NCBI GenBank assembly: GCA_004292955.1
Contig: RDXX01000096.1
Location: 1-40,419, forward strand
Source of the DNA: Oscillatoriales cyanobacterium
GTDB lineage: Bacteria; Cyanobacteriota; Cyanobacteriia; Cyanobacteriales; Microcoleaceae
Direction of reading: 5' to 3'
DNA length: 40,419 bases
A model generated the notes under the pieces. It was not told the DNA's origin, did no database searches, and saw nothing but the letters and a program-made list of their open reading frames with translations. Position 1 is the stretch's first letter, and the number at the start of each line of letters is the position of its first letter. Positions 32,322-40,419 of this stretch are shown in pieces. The position numbers were made by a program, and so were the translations under genes.

Positions 32322-32612
32322 ATGAATTCAACATCCACAATTGAAAATCCCAAATCCCCAGATGCCAAAATCGATCTGCGGGGGACTCCGTGTCCTCTGA
32401 ATTTTGTCCGCACTAAATTGCGCTTGGAACAAATGCCACCTGGTGCTGTTTTGGAAGTGTGGCTGGATGCTGGGGAGCCGATCGAACAAGTGCCTGATAG
32501 TCTGAAAATGGAAGGCTATCAAATTCTCGAAACGCAATTTATGGCGGATGAGTCGGAGTCTGGCTTTTTTGCCATGAAAGTGCAGCGCCCAGAACTCCAG
32601 GAAGCCGGATGA
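32322..32612 (+). CDS. TusA/SirA-family sulfur carrier-like protein
   Basis: A 96-residue protein with the TusA fold signature KIDLRGTPCPLNFVRTKLRL. The conserved Cys (about residue 25) in the CPxxF/V loop is the expected persulfide site for sulfur transfer in tRNA thiolation or cofactor assembly. The second half (GYQILETQFMADESESGFFAMKV) supplies the last strands. Cyanobacterial TusA-like proteins often lie next to rsgA, as here. The last four bases overlap the rsgA start (ATGA), suggesting translational coupling. The exact sulfur acceptor is unknown. Confidence 0.88.
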   Translation: MNSTSTIENPKSPDAKIDLRGTPCPLNFVRTKLRLEQMPPGAVLEVWLDAGEPIEQVPDSLKMEGYQILETQFMADESESGFFAMKVQRPELQEAG

Positions 32613-33859
32613 GCCTGAATTTGTCCTCTCTCGTCGGTACAGTCGTGGCTGTTCAGGCTAACTTCTACCGAGTCAGGCTAGATCCAGCAGCCGGGATTCA
32701 CGAGAATATAGCCCTGGCGGATGCTCCCACTCTCCTGTGCACTCGCCGCACTCGACTCAAAAAAATTGGTCAACAGGTGATGGTGGGCGATCGCGTGGTG
32801 GTAGACGAACCGGACTGGACTGACCGCCGGGGTGCAATTTCAGAAGTCTTCCCCCGCCGCACAGAACTCAACCGCCCGCCTGTCGCTAATGCCGATCGCA
32901 TTCTCCTCGTTTTTGCCCTCGCCGAACCCGATTTAGACCCCGCCTCATTAACTCGGTTTTTAGTCAAGGCAGAATCTACAGGTTTAGAGGTGAGTTTGTG
33001 CCTGAACAAATGCGATTTGGTGAGGGCCGAGGAGTTGGAACAGTGGCGCGATCGGCTTTCACGTTGGGGCTACGAACCAATGTTTATTAGCGTTCGCAGC
33101 GGTTTAGGAGTGCAGGAAGTTGCCACAAATTTTCAAAATAAAGTTTATGTCGAAAAAGTAACTTCCCAGAATTTATCGGACAAAATAGATGGTTCTCTGT
33201 TGCCTTCTGAGGAGAACCCCCTACTAGCAAATTCGGCTCATCCGTTAGCTCCGTTAAATTCCGTACAAAATCCCTTGCCGAACTTTCTCCACAGCCACAC
33301 CCAAGACAAAATAACGATAATTTGTGGGCCTTCTGGCGTCGGCAAGTCCAGCTTGATCAACCAACTGATTCCGGCGCAGAACCTGCGAGTGAGCGCTGTT
33401 TCAGGCAAACTCGGCCGCGGGCGCCACACAACTCGCCACGTCGAACTATTTGAACTCCCCGACGGCGGATTGCTGGCTGATACTCCGGGCTTTAATCAGC
33501 CGGCTCTCGAATCCGATCCGTCGGAGTTAGCTGAATATTTCCCAGAAGCTCGTCAGAGGCTGGCTTTGGGTAGCTGCCAGTTTAGCGACTGTTCGCACCG
33601 CGATGAGCCTAACTGTGTGGTGCGGGGAGATTGGGAGCGTTACCAGTATTACTTGAATTTTATGGAAGAGGCGATCGTCCGCCAGCAAGCTCTGCAAAAC
33701 TCCAGCAGCGCCGAATCCAGTTTGAAGCAGCAAACCAAGTCCGACGGTACACAGCAGTATGAACCGAAACTGCAAACTAAAAAATATCGTCGCTCTTCCC
33801 GCCGCCTGCAACACCAGTCGCTGCAAGATATGTGTCAAGAAGATTTAGAGGAATTCTGA
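32609..33859 (+). CDS. rsgA: ribosome small-subunit maturation GTPase RsgA
   Basis: A 416-residue circularly permuted GTPase. An N-terminal OB domain (about 5-85) is followed by G4 NKCD (about 132-135), then G1 GPSGVGKSS (about 238-246), G2 GRGRHTTRH and G3 DTPGF; this order is diagnostic. A C-terminal zinc domain has Cys/His in LGSCQFSDCSHRDEPNCVV. Between G4 and G1 there is a low-complexity insert of about 45 residues (DGSLLPSEENPLLANSAHPL and following). The last 60 residues are polar and basic, beyond the normal family length. It releases late factors from the 30S subunit. Its start overlaps the TusA-like stop by 4 bases. Confidence 0.95.
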   Translation: MSLNLSSLVGTVVAVQANFYRVRLDPAAGIHENIALADAPTLLCTRRTRLKKIGQQVMVGDRVVVDEPDWTDRRGAISEVFPRRTELNRPPVANADRILLVFALAEPDLDPASLTRFLVKAESTGLEVSLCLNKCDLVRAEELEQWRDRLSRWGYEPMFISVRSGLGVQEVATNFQNKVYVEKVTSQNLSDKIDGSLLPSEENPLLANSAHPLAPLNSVQNPLPNFLHSHTQDKITIICGPSGVGKSSLINQLIPAQNLRVSAVSGKLGRGRHTTRHVELFELPDGGLLADTPGFNQPALESDPSELAEYFPEARQRLALGSCQFSDCSHRDEPNCVVRGDWERYQYYLNFMEEAIVRQQALQNSSSAESSLKQQTKSDGTQQYEPKLQTKKYRRSSRRLQHQSLQDMCQEDLEEF

Positions 33860-34105
33860 GGAAGTAGTCGCCGCCGATCGCCCGCGAGGAGTCTGACAAT
33901 ATTACCAAGACTTACTCAGCAACGGGATTCGATCGAGTAAGATACTTCTTTGCCACCCGAGGCCTTGGACTGCAAGACCCGGTTTCTTTAGTGGCGAGTG
34001 CGTAAGTCCTGAGTACATTAATCGCTAAAATTAAATGGCCTTAGATTTGTAAAAAAAAGTAGAACAGAAGCAAAAGTTAGCGGGTAATGCAGGAGCAAAA
34101 ATATT

Positions 34106-34894
34106 GTGAATATTCAAGAACTGTTTCAAAAAGGCGGCCCCGCCATGTGGCCCCTGTTGGTGTTATCGATTCTATCTGTAAGTACAATTATCGAGCGCTT
34201 GTGGTTCTGGGCAAGCCTCTTGAGCAAAGAGAAGCAGATAGTTAACCGGATTCTCGACGCGGCGCGGAGCGATTGGGGGGCGGCTAACGAGATTGCCAGA
34301 CAAGCCAACCGACAGCCGATCGGGCGATTTCTTTCTGCACCCCTGCGCCTGTACAATCCCGAACCAGATTTATTTCGACTCGCCCTCGAAGCAGCCGCCG
34401 ATGAAGAGTTGGCTTCGATGCGCCGCGGGGACAAAATCTTAGAAGCGACGATCGCTCTCGCCCCTTTGCTGGGCTTGCTGGGAACAGTTTTGGGCTTGAT
34501 TAACTCCCTCAGTTCCATCCGTCTGGGCGACATCGGTACGGCGGCAACCACTGGCGTGACTTTGGGGATTAGCGAGGCGCTGATCACGACTGCGAGTGGG
34601 ATGGTAGTAGCAATTTTTACCTTGGCGTTTTATCGGATATTTCAAGCTTTTTTGTTCAACCAAGCCAAAATATTTCGCAAAGCTGGAAATGAAATGGAAT
34701 TGCTCTACAGACAATATTGGCCGACTGCTAATGCTAAAGGTCGATCGCCCGGTACAGATCACAACAATTCTTCCTTTGGTTCCGATGGTTTGAACAGGCG
34801 TTCTCTCAATTCTCAAGAATCATCGGGAGAACGTCTCAGGGAGCCGAAATTGAAAGGTTCCGATCCGGCTGAAGATTCACCTTCTAATAATTAG
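34106..34894 (+). CDS. MotA/TolQ/ExbB-family proton channel subunit
   Basis: A 262-residue inner-membrane protein. The first helix is in GPAMWPLLVLSILSVSTIIERLWFW; two further helices lie about 115-145 (LEATIALAPLLGLLGTVLGLI) and 160-185 (SEALITTASGMVVAIFTLAFY). The motif GLLGTVLGLINSLSSI is typical. After residue 210 there is a polar Ser/Asn-rich tail not needed for the channel. The start is GTG at 34106, supported by AGGAG at 34091-34095. With the ExbD-like gene 15 bases downstream it forms an energiser that uses the proton gradient. No TonB or TolA is encoded nearby. Confidence 0.9.
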   Translation: MNIQELFQKGGPAMWPLLVLSILSVSTIIERLWFWASLLSKEKQIVNRILDAARSDWGAANEIARQANRQPIGRFLSAPLRLYNPEPDLFRLALEAAADEELASMRRGDKILEATIALAPLLGLLGTVLGLINSLSSIRLGDIGTAATTGVTLGISEALITTASGMVVAIFTLAFYRIFQAFLFNQAKIFRKAGNEMELLYRQYWPTANAKGRSPGTDHNNSSFGSDGLNRRSLNSQESSGERLREPKLKGSDPAEDSPSNN

Positions 34895-34909
34895 AACAAA
34901 GAACAACTG

Positions 34910-35641
34910 ATGAAGATTCACTTAGATACTCCTGCTGAAGAGGCTCGGATTGAACTGGTGCCTTTAATTGACGTGATCTTTTGCATTCTGACGTTTTTTT
35001 TGGTGGCGGCTTTGCAACTGACTCGCCAGCAAGCGATTAATGTCGATTTGCCGAAGGCGAAGACTGGACAAACGCAGATGCGAGAGATGCTGATTGTCAG
35101 CATTGACGATTTCGGGCAAACTTATATCGACCAATTGCCTGTTAATTACCAGCAGCTCGATCGAGTTTTAAAGAGTTTCCACAGCACAAATCCTGCCGGC
35201 TTGACGGTGTTGTACGCTCCTCAAAATGCTAAATACGCCAAAGTTGTGGAGGTTTTAGACAAATTGCGAGAGGTAGGGGGCGATCGAGTAGCTCTAGCAA
35301 CTCTTCCTAGTTCGGCTCCCTCTACGCAGCCGAATAATCCGTCGCTTCCCAATTCGGGGATTCCTGTGGCACCTTCGGGCAATTACCCTCAACCTCTGCC
35401 GTCTCCCGTAGCTCCTGGGCAGCAGCAGCTCAATCCGAATCGGTTTCAATCTCCTCTCCCGGCTCCGGGGCAGCAGCAGTTCAATCCCCATCAGTTTCAA
35501 TCTCCTTTCCCCGAAACGGGACAGCAGCCGAGCAACTCTGGGGCGAATCTGGGAATTCCTCCCGTTTCGCCCGCACCCATTGCCCCCAATTCCAGCCCCG
35601 GAGCGGCTGCTCCACCGCCGAATGTCCCTCCCTCCAATTAG
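34910..35641 (+). CDS. ExbD/TolR-family protein with Pro/Gln-rich tail
   Basis: A 243-residue protein: a short cytosolic start, one membrane helix (about 15-38, LIDVIFCILTFFLVAALQL with the key Asp of the proton path), and an ExbD periplasmic domain to about residue 135. Then comes a 105-residue low-complexity tail rich in Pro, Gln, Asn and Ser with repeated PGQQQ(L/F)NP(N/H)(R/Q)FQSP units. The tail may span peptidoglycan or be a spacer. It follows the ExbB-like gene by 15 bases and is surely co-transcribed. Confidence 0.9.
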   Translation: MKIHLDTPAEEARIELVPLIDVIFCILTFFLVAALQLTRQQAINVDLPKAKTGQTQMREMLIVSIDDFGQTYIDQLPVNYQQLDRVLKSFHSTNPAGLTVLYAPQNAKYAKVVEVLDKLREVGGDRVALATLPSSAPSTQPNNPSLPNSGIPVAPSGNYPQPLPSPVAPGQQQLNPNRFQSPLPAPGQQQFNPHQFQSPFPETGQQPSNSGANLGIPPVSPAPIAPNSSPGAAAPPPNVPPSN

Positions 35642-36020
35642 TGAGAACGCTTCCAAGTTTGGGAACGAGCAATATACGGGATTTAACAGATGTAGGGGAT
35701 TTAACGAATGGATGTTGAGGGTTGAACTCCCAAGCAAGCTAGGCAAATGATTTGATAACGGATACAAGGAAGAAGGGAAGGGAAGGGAGAAAACAGAAAT
35801 AGAAATTTTCCCACTTTCCCCCTCTTTGCCTCACCCGCTCTCCCCCTCACCCAGAGAGAATTTCCGCGCGAGTTGGTATAAATGGCTGCAATTATTTTGG
35901 TTCATACTGAGCCTTTTTTCTCTGGACAAGTAGATAGAGTGGTATAAGTCTGCGGAAGGAACTTTTGCGGACATCCTGCCATCTCTATGGTTAAGTTATT
36001 TCTTAGGGCAGATGGTAATT
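35642..36020. other. spacer upstream of nblA
   Basis: I see no gene. There is a GA-rich run (GAAGAAGGGAAGGGAAGGGA near 35769) and a pyrimidine-rich run near 35808-35850, which are complementary in type and could form a long imperfect hairpin. The part closest to nblA has its promoter (listed next). Confidence 0.4.
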
Positions 36021-36050
36021 TTGTCAAATTATTGTTACCTTTTGTAATAT
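36021..36050 (+). promoter_or_regulatory. candidate nblA promoter
   Basis: TTGTCA (36021-36026), an 18-base spacer, then TAATAT (36045-36050). The -35 is flanked by an inverted repeat GGTAA (36014-36018) ... TTACC (36035-36039), a possible regulator site. This leaves a 5' leader of about 130 bases before the ATG. Confidence 0.45.
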
Positions 36051-36186
36051 ACTAAAGCGAGAGAGGCTTGCGGGACATCCTGAAACCAAAAGCCGATCGC
36101 TGAAGCAACTTACAGAAACAACTTACAAATCTGGTTAATCCAGGTTTCACTGCCAAGTCACTTTTACTTATACAGGAGTCAAAGTC

Positions 36187-36384
36187 ATGAGCCAACCAGC
36201 AGAATTGTCTTTGGAGCAGCAATTTAGCCTGTGTTCCTTCAAAACACAGGTAAGTGACATGAGCCGCGAGCAAGCTCAGGAGTTTTTGGTCAAGCTTTAC
36301 GAGCAAATGATGTTGCGCGAAACCATGTATCGCCATTTTCTCAAACACCATTGGGGATTAGAACCCAATCCAGGGGTTGAATAG
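36187..36384 (+). CDS. nblA: phycobilisome degradation protein NblA
   Basis: A 65-residue NblA. The family signature is nearly complete: ELSLEQQFSLCSFKTQV, MSREQAQEFLVKLYEQMM, RETMYRHFLKHHWGLEP. NblA is a helix-turn-helix-like dimer that binds phycobiliproteins and links them to the Clp protease during nitrogen or sulfur starvation. The ribosome site AGGAG (36174-36178) lies 8 bases before the ATG. The gene stands alone with its own promoter, consistent with tight stress control. Its presence implies that the organism makes phycobilisomes. Confidence 0.96.
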   Translation: MSQPAELSLEQQFSLCSFKTQVSDMSREQAQEFLVKLYEQMMLRETMYRHFLKHHWGLEPNPGVE

Positions 36385-37070
36385 GTGAGAGTCGCAGTCG
36401 GCGACCTCCGTCTCTTACTCTCTTCCCTCAGGCGGAATGGAGTTGGGGGTGATGGGGCGTCACTCGAAGGTACAAGGTATAAGGCAAGAATATCCTCAAA
36501 ACGCGACACGGATATACGGATGAATCGATCGGGTTAGAGGCATTTGGTAGAAACAATTTTTACCGACCTATCGAGAACTCATCCTCGGGTCTAGACAAAC
36601 TCGCACTTTATTGTCTTTTGATTCTACTAAAAGTTGGGATAAAGTCTCCCTAATAGTCCGCACCACACAGCCACAATAATTTATCGCTCCGCCTCTCAAA
36701 AATTATAAATTTTTCGACAATCTCTATATTTTTTATACAATAAATTACAGCCACAAATTCGGAGATCGGGTAGCATTAATTGATAATATGTAATTTCCAG
36801 AAATGCAAATTTTCGATATGGCGAGCTTAACACTTCACTACAGCTCTTAATATCCTGTAAAGTCAGAGTTGCATTCTCTACTTTTAGAGTAAGCGATTGT
36901 GGGAACACAATATCAATAGCGCCCGAATCGCTGCTAGCCCTCTCAAGTTGCAGCGGATGGCTTTGAGCAAGAATTGAGCAAGTCGGACATCAAAAGGCGA
37001 TCTCCGACAAGCAAAACCTTTAATTTTCTACTCAAGTTCTAGAGCACGCAACTTGTAACTCTAGAAAGAG
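36385..37070. other. spacer downstream of nblA, no gene recognised
   Basis: About 690 bases with no supported gene. A stem TCGC/GCGA right after the nblA stop (about 36391-36403) is short and lacks a U-run. A short minus-strand frame (36696-36908) has no identifiable features. The middle is AT-rich (36700-36790). Confidence 0.45.
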
Positions 37071-37520
37071 TTATTCCGACTGACGTTCCAGAGTTGCCTC
37101 CATCGTACTCGTCAAGTAATGACCAGACATGATGCCACTAGATTGGTAGTAGCGATTTTCATCAACGCGGTGGAGGGTATCAAAACCCGTCCGCCGCTGG
37201 CGTTCATCTCCGAGTACCCAGTAACGTTGGACGATCGACTGGGGAGCAATCCAACCTTCGCCCTCGACTCGGCCGAGTTCGCTGTGTTGGAGTACAAAAG
37301 TATACTGCCGCTCATCGTTGTTGAGGTGTCCTCGGTACTGCAAAATAATCTCTTCGCGATCGCCTCCTGGAAACACGAGCTTCGTCACCATACTGAACCA
37401 ATCTGTTCGGTTCCAGCTCACTAAAGTTTTGCCTTTTACCGTAATTGGCACGCCATTGCGCTCAATCCAACTTCCTTCGAGCGTCCATTGGCCAGATTCC
37501 ATTAAAAACGTGTGAGCCAC
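37071..37520 (-). CDS. conserved cyanobacterial protein, lipocalin-like in pattern
   Basis: About 149 residues from GTG (VAHTFLMESGQWTLEGSW). The sequence is a run of amphipathic strands with conserved-looking tryptophans (WTLEGSW, VSWNRTDWF, RYWVLGDE) and ends MSGHYLTSTMEATLERQ, suggesting a small beta-barrel that may bind a ligand. I recognise this type as conserved in cyanobacteria, without known function. The start is uncertain: GTG at 37518-37520 has GGAA 7 bases upstream; a start 16 codons earlier (37568) is possible; ATG (MESGQW) is 6 codons later. It follows anmK on the same strand, with about 80 bases between. Confidence 0.7.
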   Translation of the reverse strand: MAHTFLMESGQWTLEGSWIERNGVPITVKGKTLVSWNRTDWFSMVTKLVFPGGDREEIILQYRGHLNNDERQYTFVLQHSELGRVEGEGWIAPQSIVQRYWVLGDERQRRTGFDTLHRVDENRYYQSSGIMSGHYLTSTMEATLERQSE

Positions 37521-37600
37521 AGTGCTGTTCCTATGCTTTTCCTGCTGGCTACAATGCTGGTGCAACAACGCACAGCCGTTGTCCCTCAGACTCTATGCTA

Positions 37601-38821
37601 TCATGCCCAACTGTGCCAACAAGAGTTAATTTCTCCTAACAGAACCGGCGCGCAAGCACCAGTAACTTGAGGCAGATTGCCGGGAATACCCCGAACCCGC
37701 CAGGCGGCTAAAACCGCGAAAGCGATCGCCTCTTTAAAATCTACACTCAAGCCTGCCTCAGAAGTAGTCAACACTTGCACTGGATGCAATTGTGCTTGCA
37801 ATCGGCGTTTTAAGTAGAGATTGTGGCTGCCGCCCCCGCACAATAAAACTCGATCGGGCATCTGCGGCAAAAAAGTTTGGTAACTGTGAACGATCGAAGC
37901 AACAGTCAGTTCCGTCAAAGTAGCCAGCACATCAGCAGGACTGAGGTTGTAACCTTGAGCCTCGACCAAACAACGGTTAAAATAGTCTACACCAAATAAC
38001 TCTCGCCCTGTAGATTTGGGCGGTGCTTGGATGAAAAAATCTTGCTGTAGCCAATTCTCTACTAAAGCTTGACAGGGAGTGCCACTTGCCGCCCAAGCTC
38101 CACCTTCGTCACAAGTTTTTGTTCCGTCACAGAAGTGCTGCACTGCCAAGTCTAACAGCGAATTTGCCGGCCCGGTATCCCAACCCAAGATACCCTCGCC
38201 CAGAGGAGAAACCGCAGACTTGTCAGCCAATTCTTTATCTCTCCTGGCAGGAAGATAAGTAAAATTGCCAATTCCGCCGAGATTTTGGATGCAGAGGTTG
38301 CGGTTGGGTTCAGCAAGCAGGCAGGCATCAACTATTGGGACTAAGGGTGCTCCTTGACCTCCTGCTGCAATGTCTGCCGATCGAAAATTGCTCACAGTTG
38401 TAATGCCTGTCAATTGCGCGATGAGCGCGCCCCGCCCGAGTTGCAAGCTGTAACCCATGTCTGAGCCGGGGCTAGGTGCAGCAGAAAAACTGCTCTTTTC
38501 CGTATTCCCTGGGGGTCGGTGGTAGACAGTTTGACCGTGAGAGCCGATTAATTCTGCATCATCATATTCTGCTTGAATTGTCAAGGCTGCATTAGCAAAT
38601 TCTTGGGCGATCGCATCATCTAATTGAGCGAACTCAACCATAGATAACGCGGAACCACTGCAAACTGAGAGAATTTGCGATCGCAAAGTAGCAGGATAAG
38701 GGAAAGTCTTGCCGGCCACCAACTGCACTTTTAAGTCTGCTTGGGAACCGATCACATCCACTAAAGCAGCATCAATGCCATCCACCGACGTGCCACTCAT
38801 CAAACCAATAACGCGAACCAT
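37601..38821 (-). CDS. anmK: anhydro-N-acetylmuramic acid kinase
   Basis: A 406-residue AnmK of the ASKHA fold. It opens the 1,6-anhydro ring of anhydroMurNAc and phosphorylates it to MurNAc-6-phosphate in cell-wall recycling. Motifs are the N-terminal ATP loop VIGLMSGTSVDGIDAAL, GSHGQTVYHRP, the CIQNLGGIGNFTYLP segment, ILGWDTGPANSLLD, and LLCGGGSHNLYLKRRL. The length is slightly above the usual 370-390. The start ATG at 38819-38821 is followed at once by the family motif. The PP2C gene lies upstream on the same strand at 77 bases. Confidence 0.96.
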   Translation of the reverse strand: MVRVIGLMSGTSVDGIDAALVDVIGSQADLKVQLVAGKTFPYPATLRSQILSVCSGSALSMVEFAQLDDAIAQEFANAALTIQAEYDDAELIGSHGQTVYHRPPGNTEKSSFSAAPSPGSDMGYSLQLGRGALIAQLTGITTVSNFRSADIAAGGQGAPLVPIVDACLLAEPNRNLCIQNLGGIGNFTYLPARRDKELADKSAVSPLGEGILGWDTGPANSLLDLAVQHFCDGTKTCDEGGAWAASGTPCQALVENWLQQDFFIQAPPKSTGRELFGVDYFNRCLVEAQGYNLSPADVLATLTELTVASIVHSYQTFLPQMPDRVLLCGGGSHNLYLKRRLQAQLHPVQVLTTSEAGLSVDFKEAIAFAVLAAWRVRGIPGNLPQVTGACAPVLLGEINSCWHSWA

Positions 38822-38898
38822 TCGATTTTAAATTTTAGATTTGAGATTTTTTGATTCGGAGATTGGGAGATTTTTAGGTATGCGAGGGTGCGAGGATA

Positions 38899-39630
38899 TT
38901 ATTTGAGGTCGATCGTCACGATCACCACAGTAATATTGTCCCGTCCCCCTTTATCCTTGGCGGCTTCAATCAAAGCAGTTGCAGCGCCCTCGCAAGCGCG
39001 AATCGACTTCAGAGGCGAAGCAATCAAAGGATCGGAAAGTTCCTCAGTCAAGCCGTCGCTGCACAGCAGCAAGCGATCCCCGGGCTTTACGTCCACCGGC
39101 AGAATATCTATCTCGTGCAAATCATCGCGGCCCAAACACTGGGACAAAACGTGACGCCAAGGATGACTGCGAGCCTGATCCGGAGTCAGGGCCTTTCTTT
39201 TGACAGCCTGAGCCACCCAAGTCTGGTCTTCAGTAATCTGATCCAAATGAGATCCGTGCAGCCGATACAAGCGAGAGTCCCCGATATTAGCGCACCAAGG
39301 TCTGCCCTCATCCCTAAAGATCAGAACCACAGCCGTAGTCCCCATATCAGCACGCTCGGGATGTTCGAGCTGATCGGTCAAAATTGCTTGATTGGCAATT
39401 AACAAAGCCTTGGACAACAACAGGGGAGAATCTTCAGGCCCTTCCCAATGTTCGAGCAAATAAGATTGAATCGCCCCAGTCGCAATCCGACTGGCTTCTT
39501 GACCTCCCGCGTGTCCTCCCATGCCGTCGGCCACTATGAAAAATCGCCCGTCAGGGTCTATGTGGTACGAATCCTGATTTACGGAACGAACCAGCCCTGT
39601 ATCTGTCTTACCTGCGAAAGAGCGTTTCAT
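38899..39630 (-). CDS. PP2C-family Ser/Thr protein phosphatase
   Basis: A 243-residue PPM/PP2C phosphatase from MKRSFAGKTDTGLVRS. The metal-binding and catalytic motifs are all present: VNQDSYHIDPDGRFF, VADGMGGHAGGQEASR, GTTAVVLIF, NIGDSRLYRL, LLLCSDGLTEEL and GGRDNITVVIV. It should be cytosolic and use Mn or Mg. Cyanobacterial relatives dephosphorylate, among others, the PII signal protein, but the substrate here is unknown. A TTG start 17 codons upstream is possible; the ATG at 39628-39630 aligns better with the family. Confidence 0.94.
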   Translation of the reverse strand: MKRSFAGKTDTGLVRSVNQDSYHIDPDGRFFIVADGMGGHAGGQEASRIATGAIQSYLLEHWEGPEDSPLLLSKALLIANQAILTDQLEHPERADMGTTAVVLIFRDEGRPWCANIGDSRLYRLHGSHLDQITEDQTWVAQAVKRKALTPDQARSHPWRHVLSQCLGRDDLHEIDILPVDVKPGDRLLLCSDGLTEELSDPLIASPLKSIRACEGAATALIEAAKDKGGRDNITVVIVTIDLK

Positions 39631-39999
39631 AGATTGGTGCTTGGACTCATCGAACTTCAAAGCTTGATTTAATGGGTGCAATTTTTGATTACAAAACTTA
39701 AAATTCCGAACGGTACTGAAATTTCTGCCGATCGCTAGTCTTGGAAAAATTGCACTTCATTAGCCTTACATTGTAGATCGTCTGATGCTAATTCCGTCTG
39801 AAAATTTTCGTAAATCAAGCTGCATTCAGCAACACCTGGGCAAAAAAAGGGATTTCTAGCTTCAAAATAAGACATTTGGCTGGGGAGAAATCTATGCAGC
39901 AACCGGGGTTTTAGTGTCCCTAGCAAGTAATAGCTGTCAAGTTGAGAAACTTGTTGTCAGCCTGCGAAAACTTAACAGTGAACTACCCCGCCCTACTTC
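39631..39999. other. spacer with tnpB right-end sequence
   Basis: No gene is supported. The right part (about 39960-39999) is the sequence after the tnpB stop, reading on minus GGAAGTAGGGCGGGGTAGTT then CACTG. This is likely the right end of an IS200/IS605 or IS607 element and the 3' end of its guide RNA. The left part should hold the PP2C promoter. Confidence 0.4.
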
Positions 40000-40419
40000 C
40001 TACGCGCCCTGAGCGCTTCGGTCGTTGAGGGCGGAGCTTCCAACTTCGACGGGTAGTGCCTTAGAAACGGATGACTTACGCCTTCGGGACTTTGGACTTA
40101 CCTTCCCGACCTTGGCAGTAGCGCTAGTTCCTAACGCTAAAATACGGAGTCCTTCATCTCGAATATTGACCGCTGCGTTGACATCCCGGTCATGCTTTGT
40201 TTCACAGCTTTGACACTGCCATGACCGCACATTCAACGGCAAATTACCAACTCGATTGAGACAGACTGAGCAAGTCTTTGAGGATGGGAAAAAACGGTCT
40301 ACTTCGACGTAGCACTTCCCCTGCTTCGTAAAACTTACCCAAACTTAACTAAAGCCATCTTTAGCTACAATGAAAGAGTTCACTTCCTGCGCTATTGAGT
40401 GGTCGGCCATCCCAAGGTA
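40000..40419 (-). pseudogene. decayed tnpB 3' end, truncated by window edge
   Basis: On minus the visible frame reads LGMADHSIAQEVNSF, AKDGFS, stop (40345-40347), then VWVSFTKQGKCYVEVDRFFP, SSKTCSVC and PLNVRSWQCQSCETKHDRDVNAA, ending at TAG 40000-40002. The zinc-ribbon CSVC...CQSC and the last RuvC motif DRDVNAA are those of TnpB, the RNA-guided nuclease of IS605/IS607 elements. An in-frame TAA lies where the family continues with a GF-x-QF-x-x-x-L-x-YK-like segment, so the gene looks broken by a point mutation or small deletion. The 5' part lies outside the window. The 3' end (about 40010-40060) has GC-rich inverted repeats typical of the overlapping guide RNA. Confidence 0.8.

Noticed and set aside
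36014..36050. NtcA site upstream of nblA
   Set aside because: No GTA-N8-TAC match; the inverted repeat seen has different half-sites and spacing.
36385..36425. Terminator of nblA
   Set aside because: Stem is only four bases (TCGC/GCGA) and no T-run follows.
36696..36908. 70-residue minus-strand frame after nblA
   Set aside because: AT-rich, no start context and no recognisable motif; kept as spacer.

Overview
The window looks like chromosomal DNA from a filamentous, phycobilisome-containing cyanobacterium of the Oscillatoriales type (Microcoleus/Oscillatoria/Tychonema-like). The genus is inference. The evidence is the many HIP1 octamers (GCGATCGC), an NblA gene, a PilB-PilT-PilC pilus set, several cyanobacteria-typical conserved proteins, and very abundant heptameric short tandem repeats between genes.

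Layout. (1) 1-2290: repeat-bearing spacer, a DUF2993 protein and a pentapeptide-repeat protein, both on minus. (2) 2295-5525: a DICT-domain/degenerate HD-GYP protein whose start codon sits about 10-20 bp from the right end of an IscB-type element. The element has an IscB nuclease with all catalytic residues, an upstream structured omega (HEARO) RNA and right-end hairpins. (3) 5712-9440: a MITE-like repeat, a small membrane protein, a 1025-residue PlsY-like/rifampin-phosphotransferase-like fusion invaded by heptamer repeats, a second MITE with a 9-bp target duplication, and a long perfect hairpin. (4) 9610-16500: an RTX/vanadium-haloperoxidase protein, then an adaptor plus twin MacB-type permeases with no ATPase gene. 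(5) 16949-21220: a small membrane protein, a partial peptide/nickel-type ABC system (permease and binding lipoprotein) and an unknown protein. (6) 21640-26296: pilB, pilT and pilC on minus, separated by heptamer arrays. (7) 27443-31911: grpE, dnaK and dnaJ on plus, followed by a five-copy array of covarying palindromes. (8) 32322-35641: a TusA-like protein overlapping rsgA, then exbB/exbD-like genes. (9) 36187-39630: nblA, a conserved cyanobacterial protein, anmK and a PP2C phosphatase. (10) 40000-40419: a decayed tnpB 3' end running off the window.

Functional groups: type IV pilus motor (pilB/T/C), Hsp70 chaperone team (grpE/dnaK/dnaJ), MacA/MacB-like export (14632-16500 with the two permeases), proton-channel energiser (exbB/exbD), and phycobilisome turnover (nblA). 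The mobile layer is rich: an IscB/omegaRNA element, a tnpB remnant, two MITE-like elements, long hairpin repeats, a 67-bp tandem duplication and STRR heptamers in most spacers and even inside one gene.

The best candidates for something new are the IscB/omegaRNA unit and its placement, the PlsY-RPH fusion carrying repeat-derived peptide inserts, the matched 26-residue repeats on both arms of the adaptor hairpin, and the covarying palindrome array behind dnaJ. No rRNA, tRNA or CRISPR array was recognised. All family calls rest on reading motifs by eye; no database search was run.
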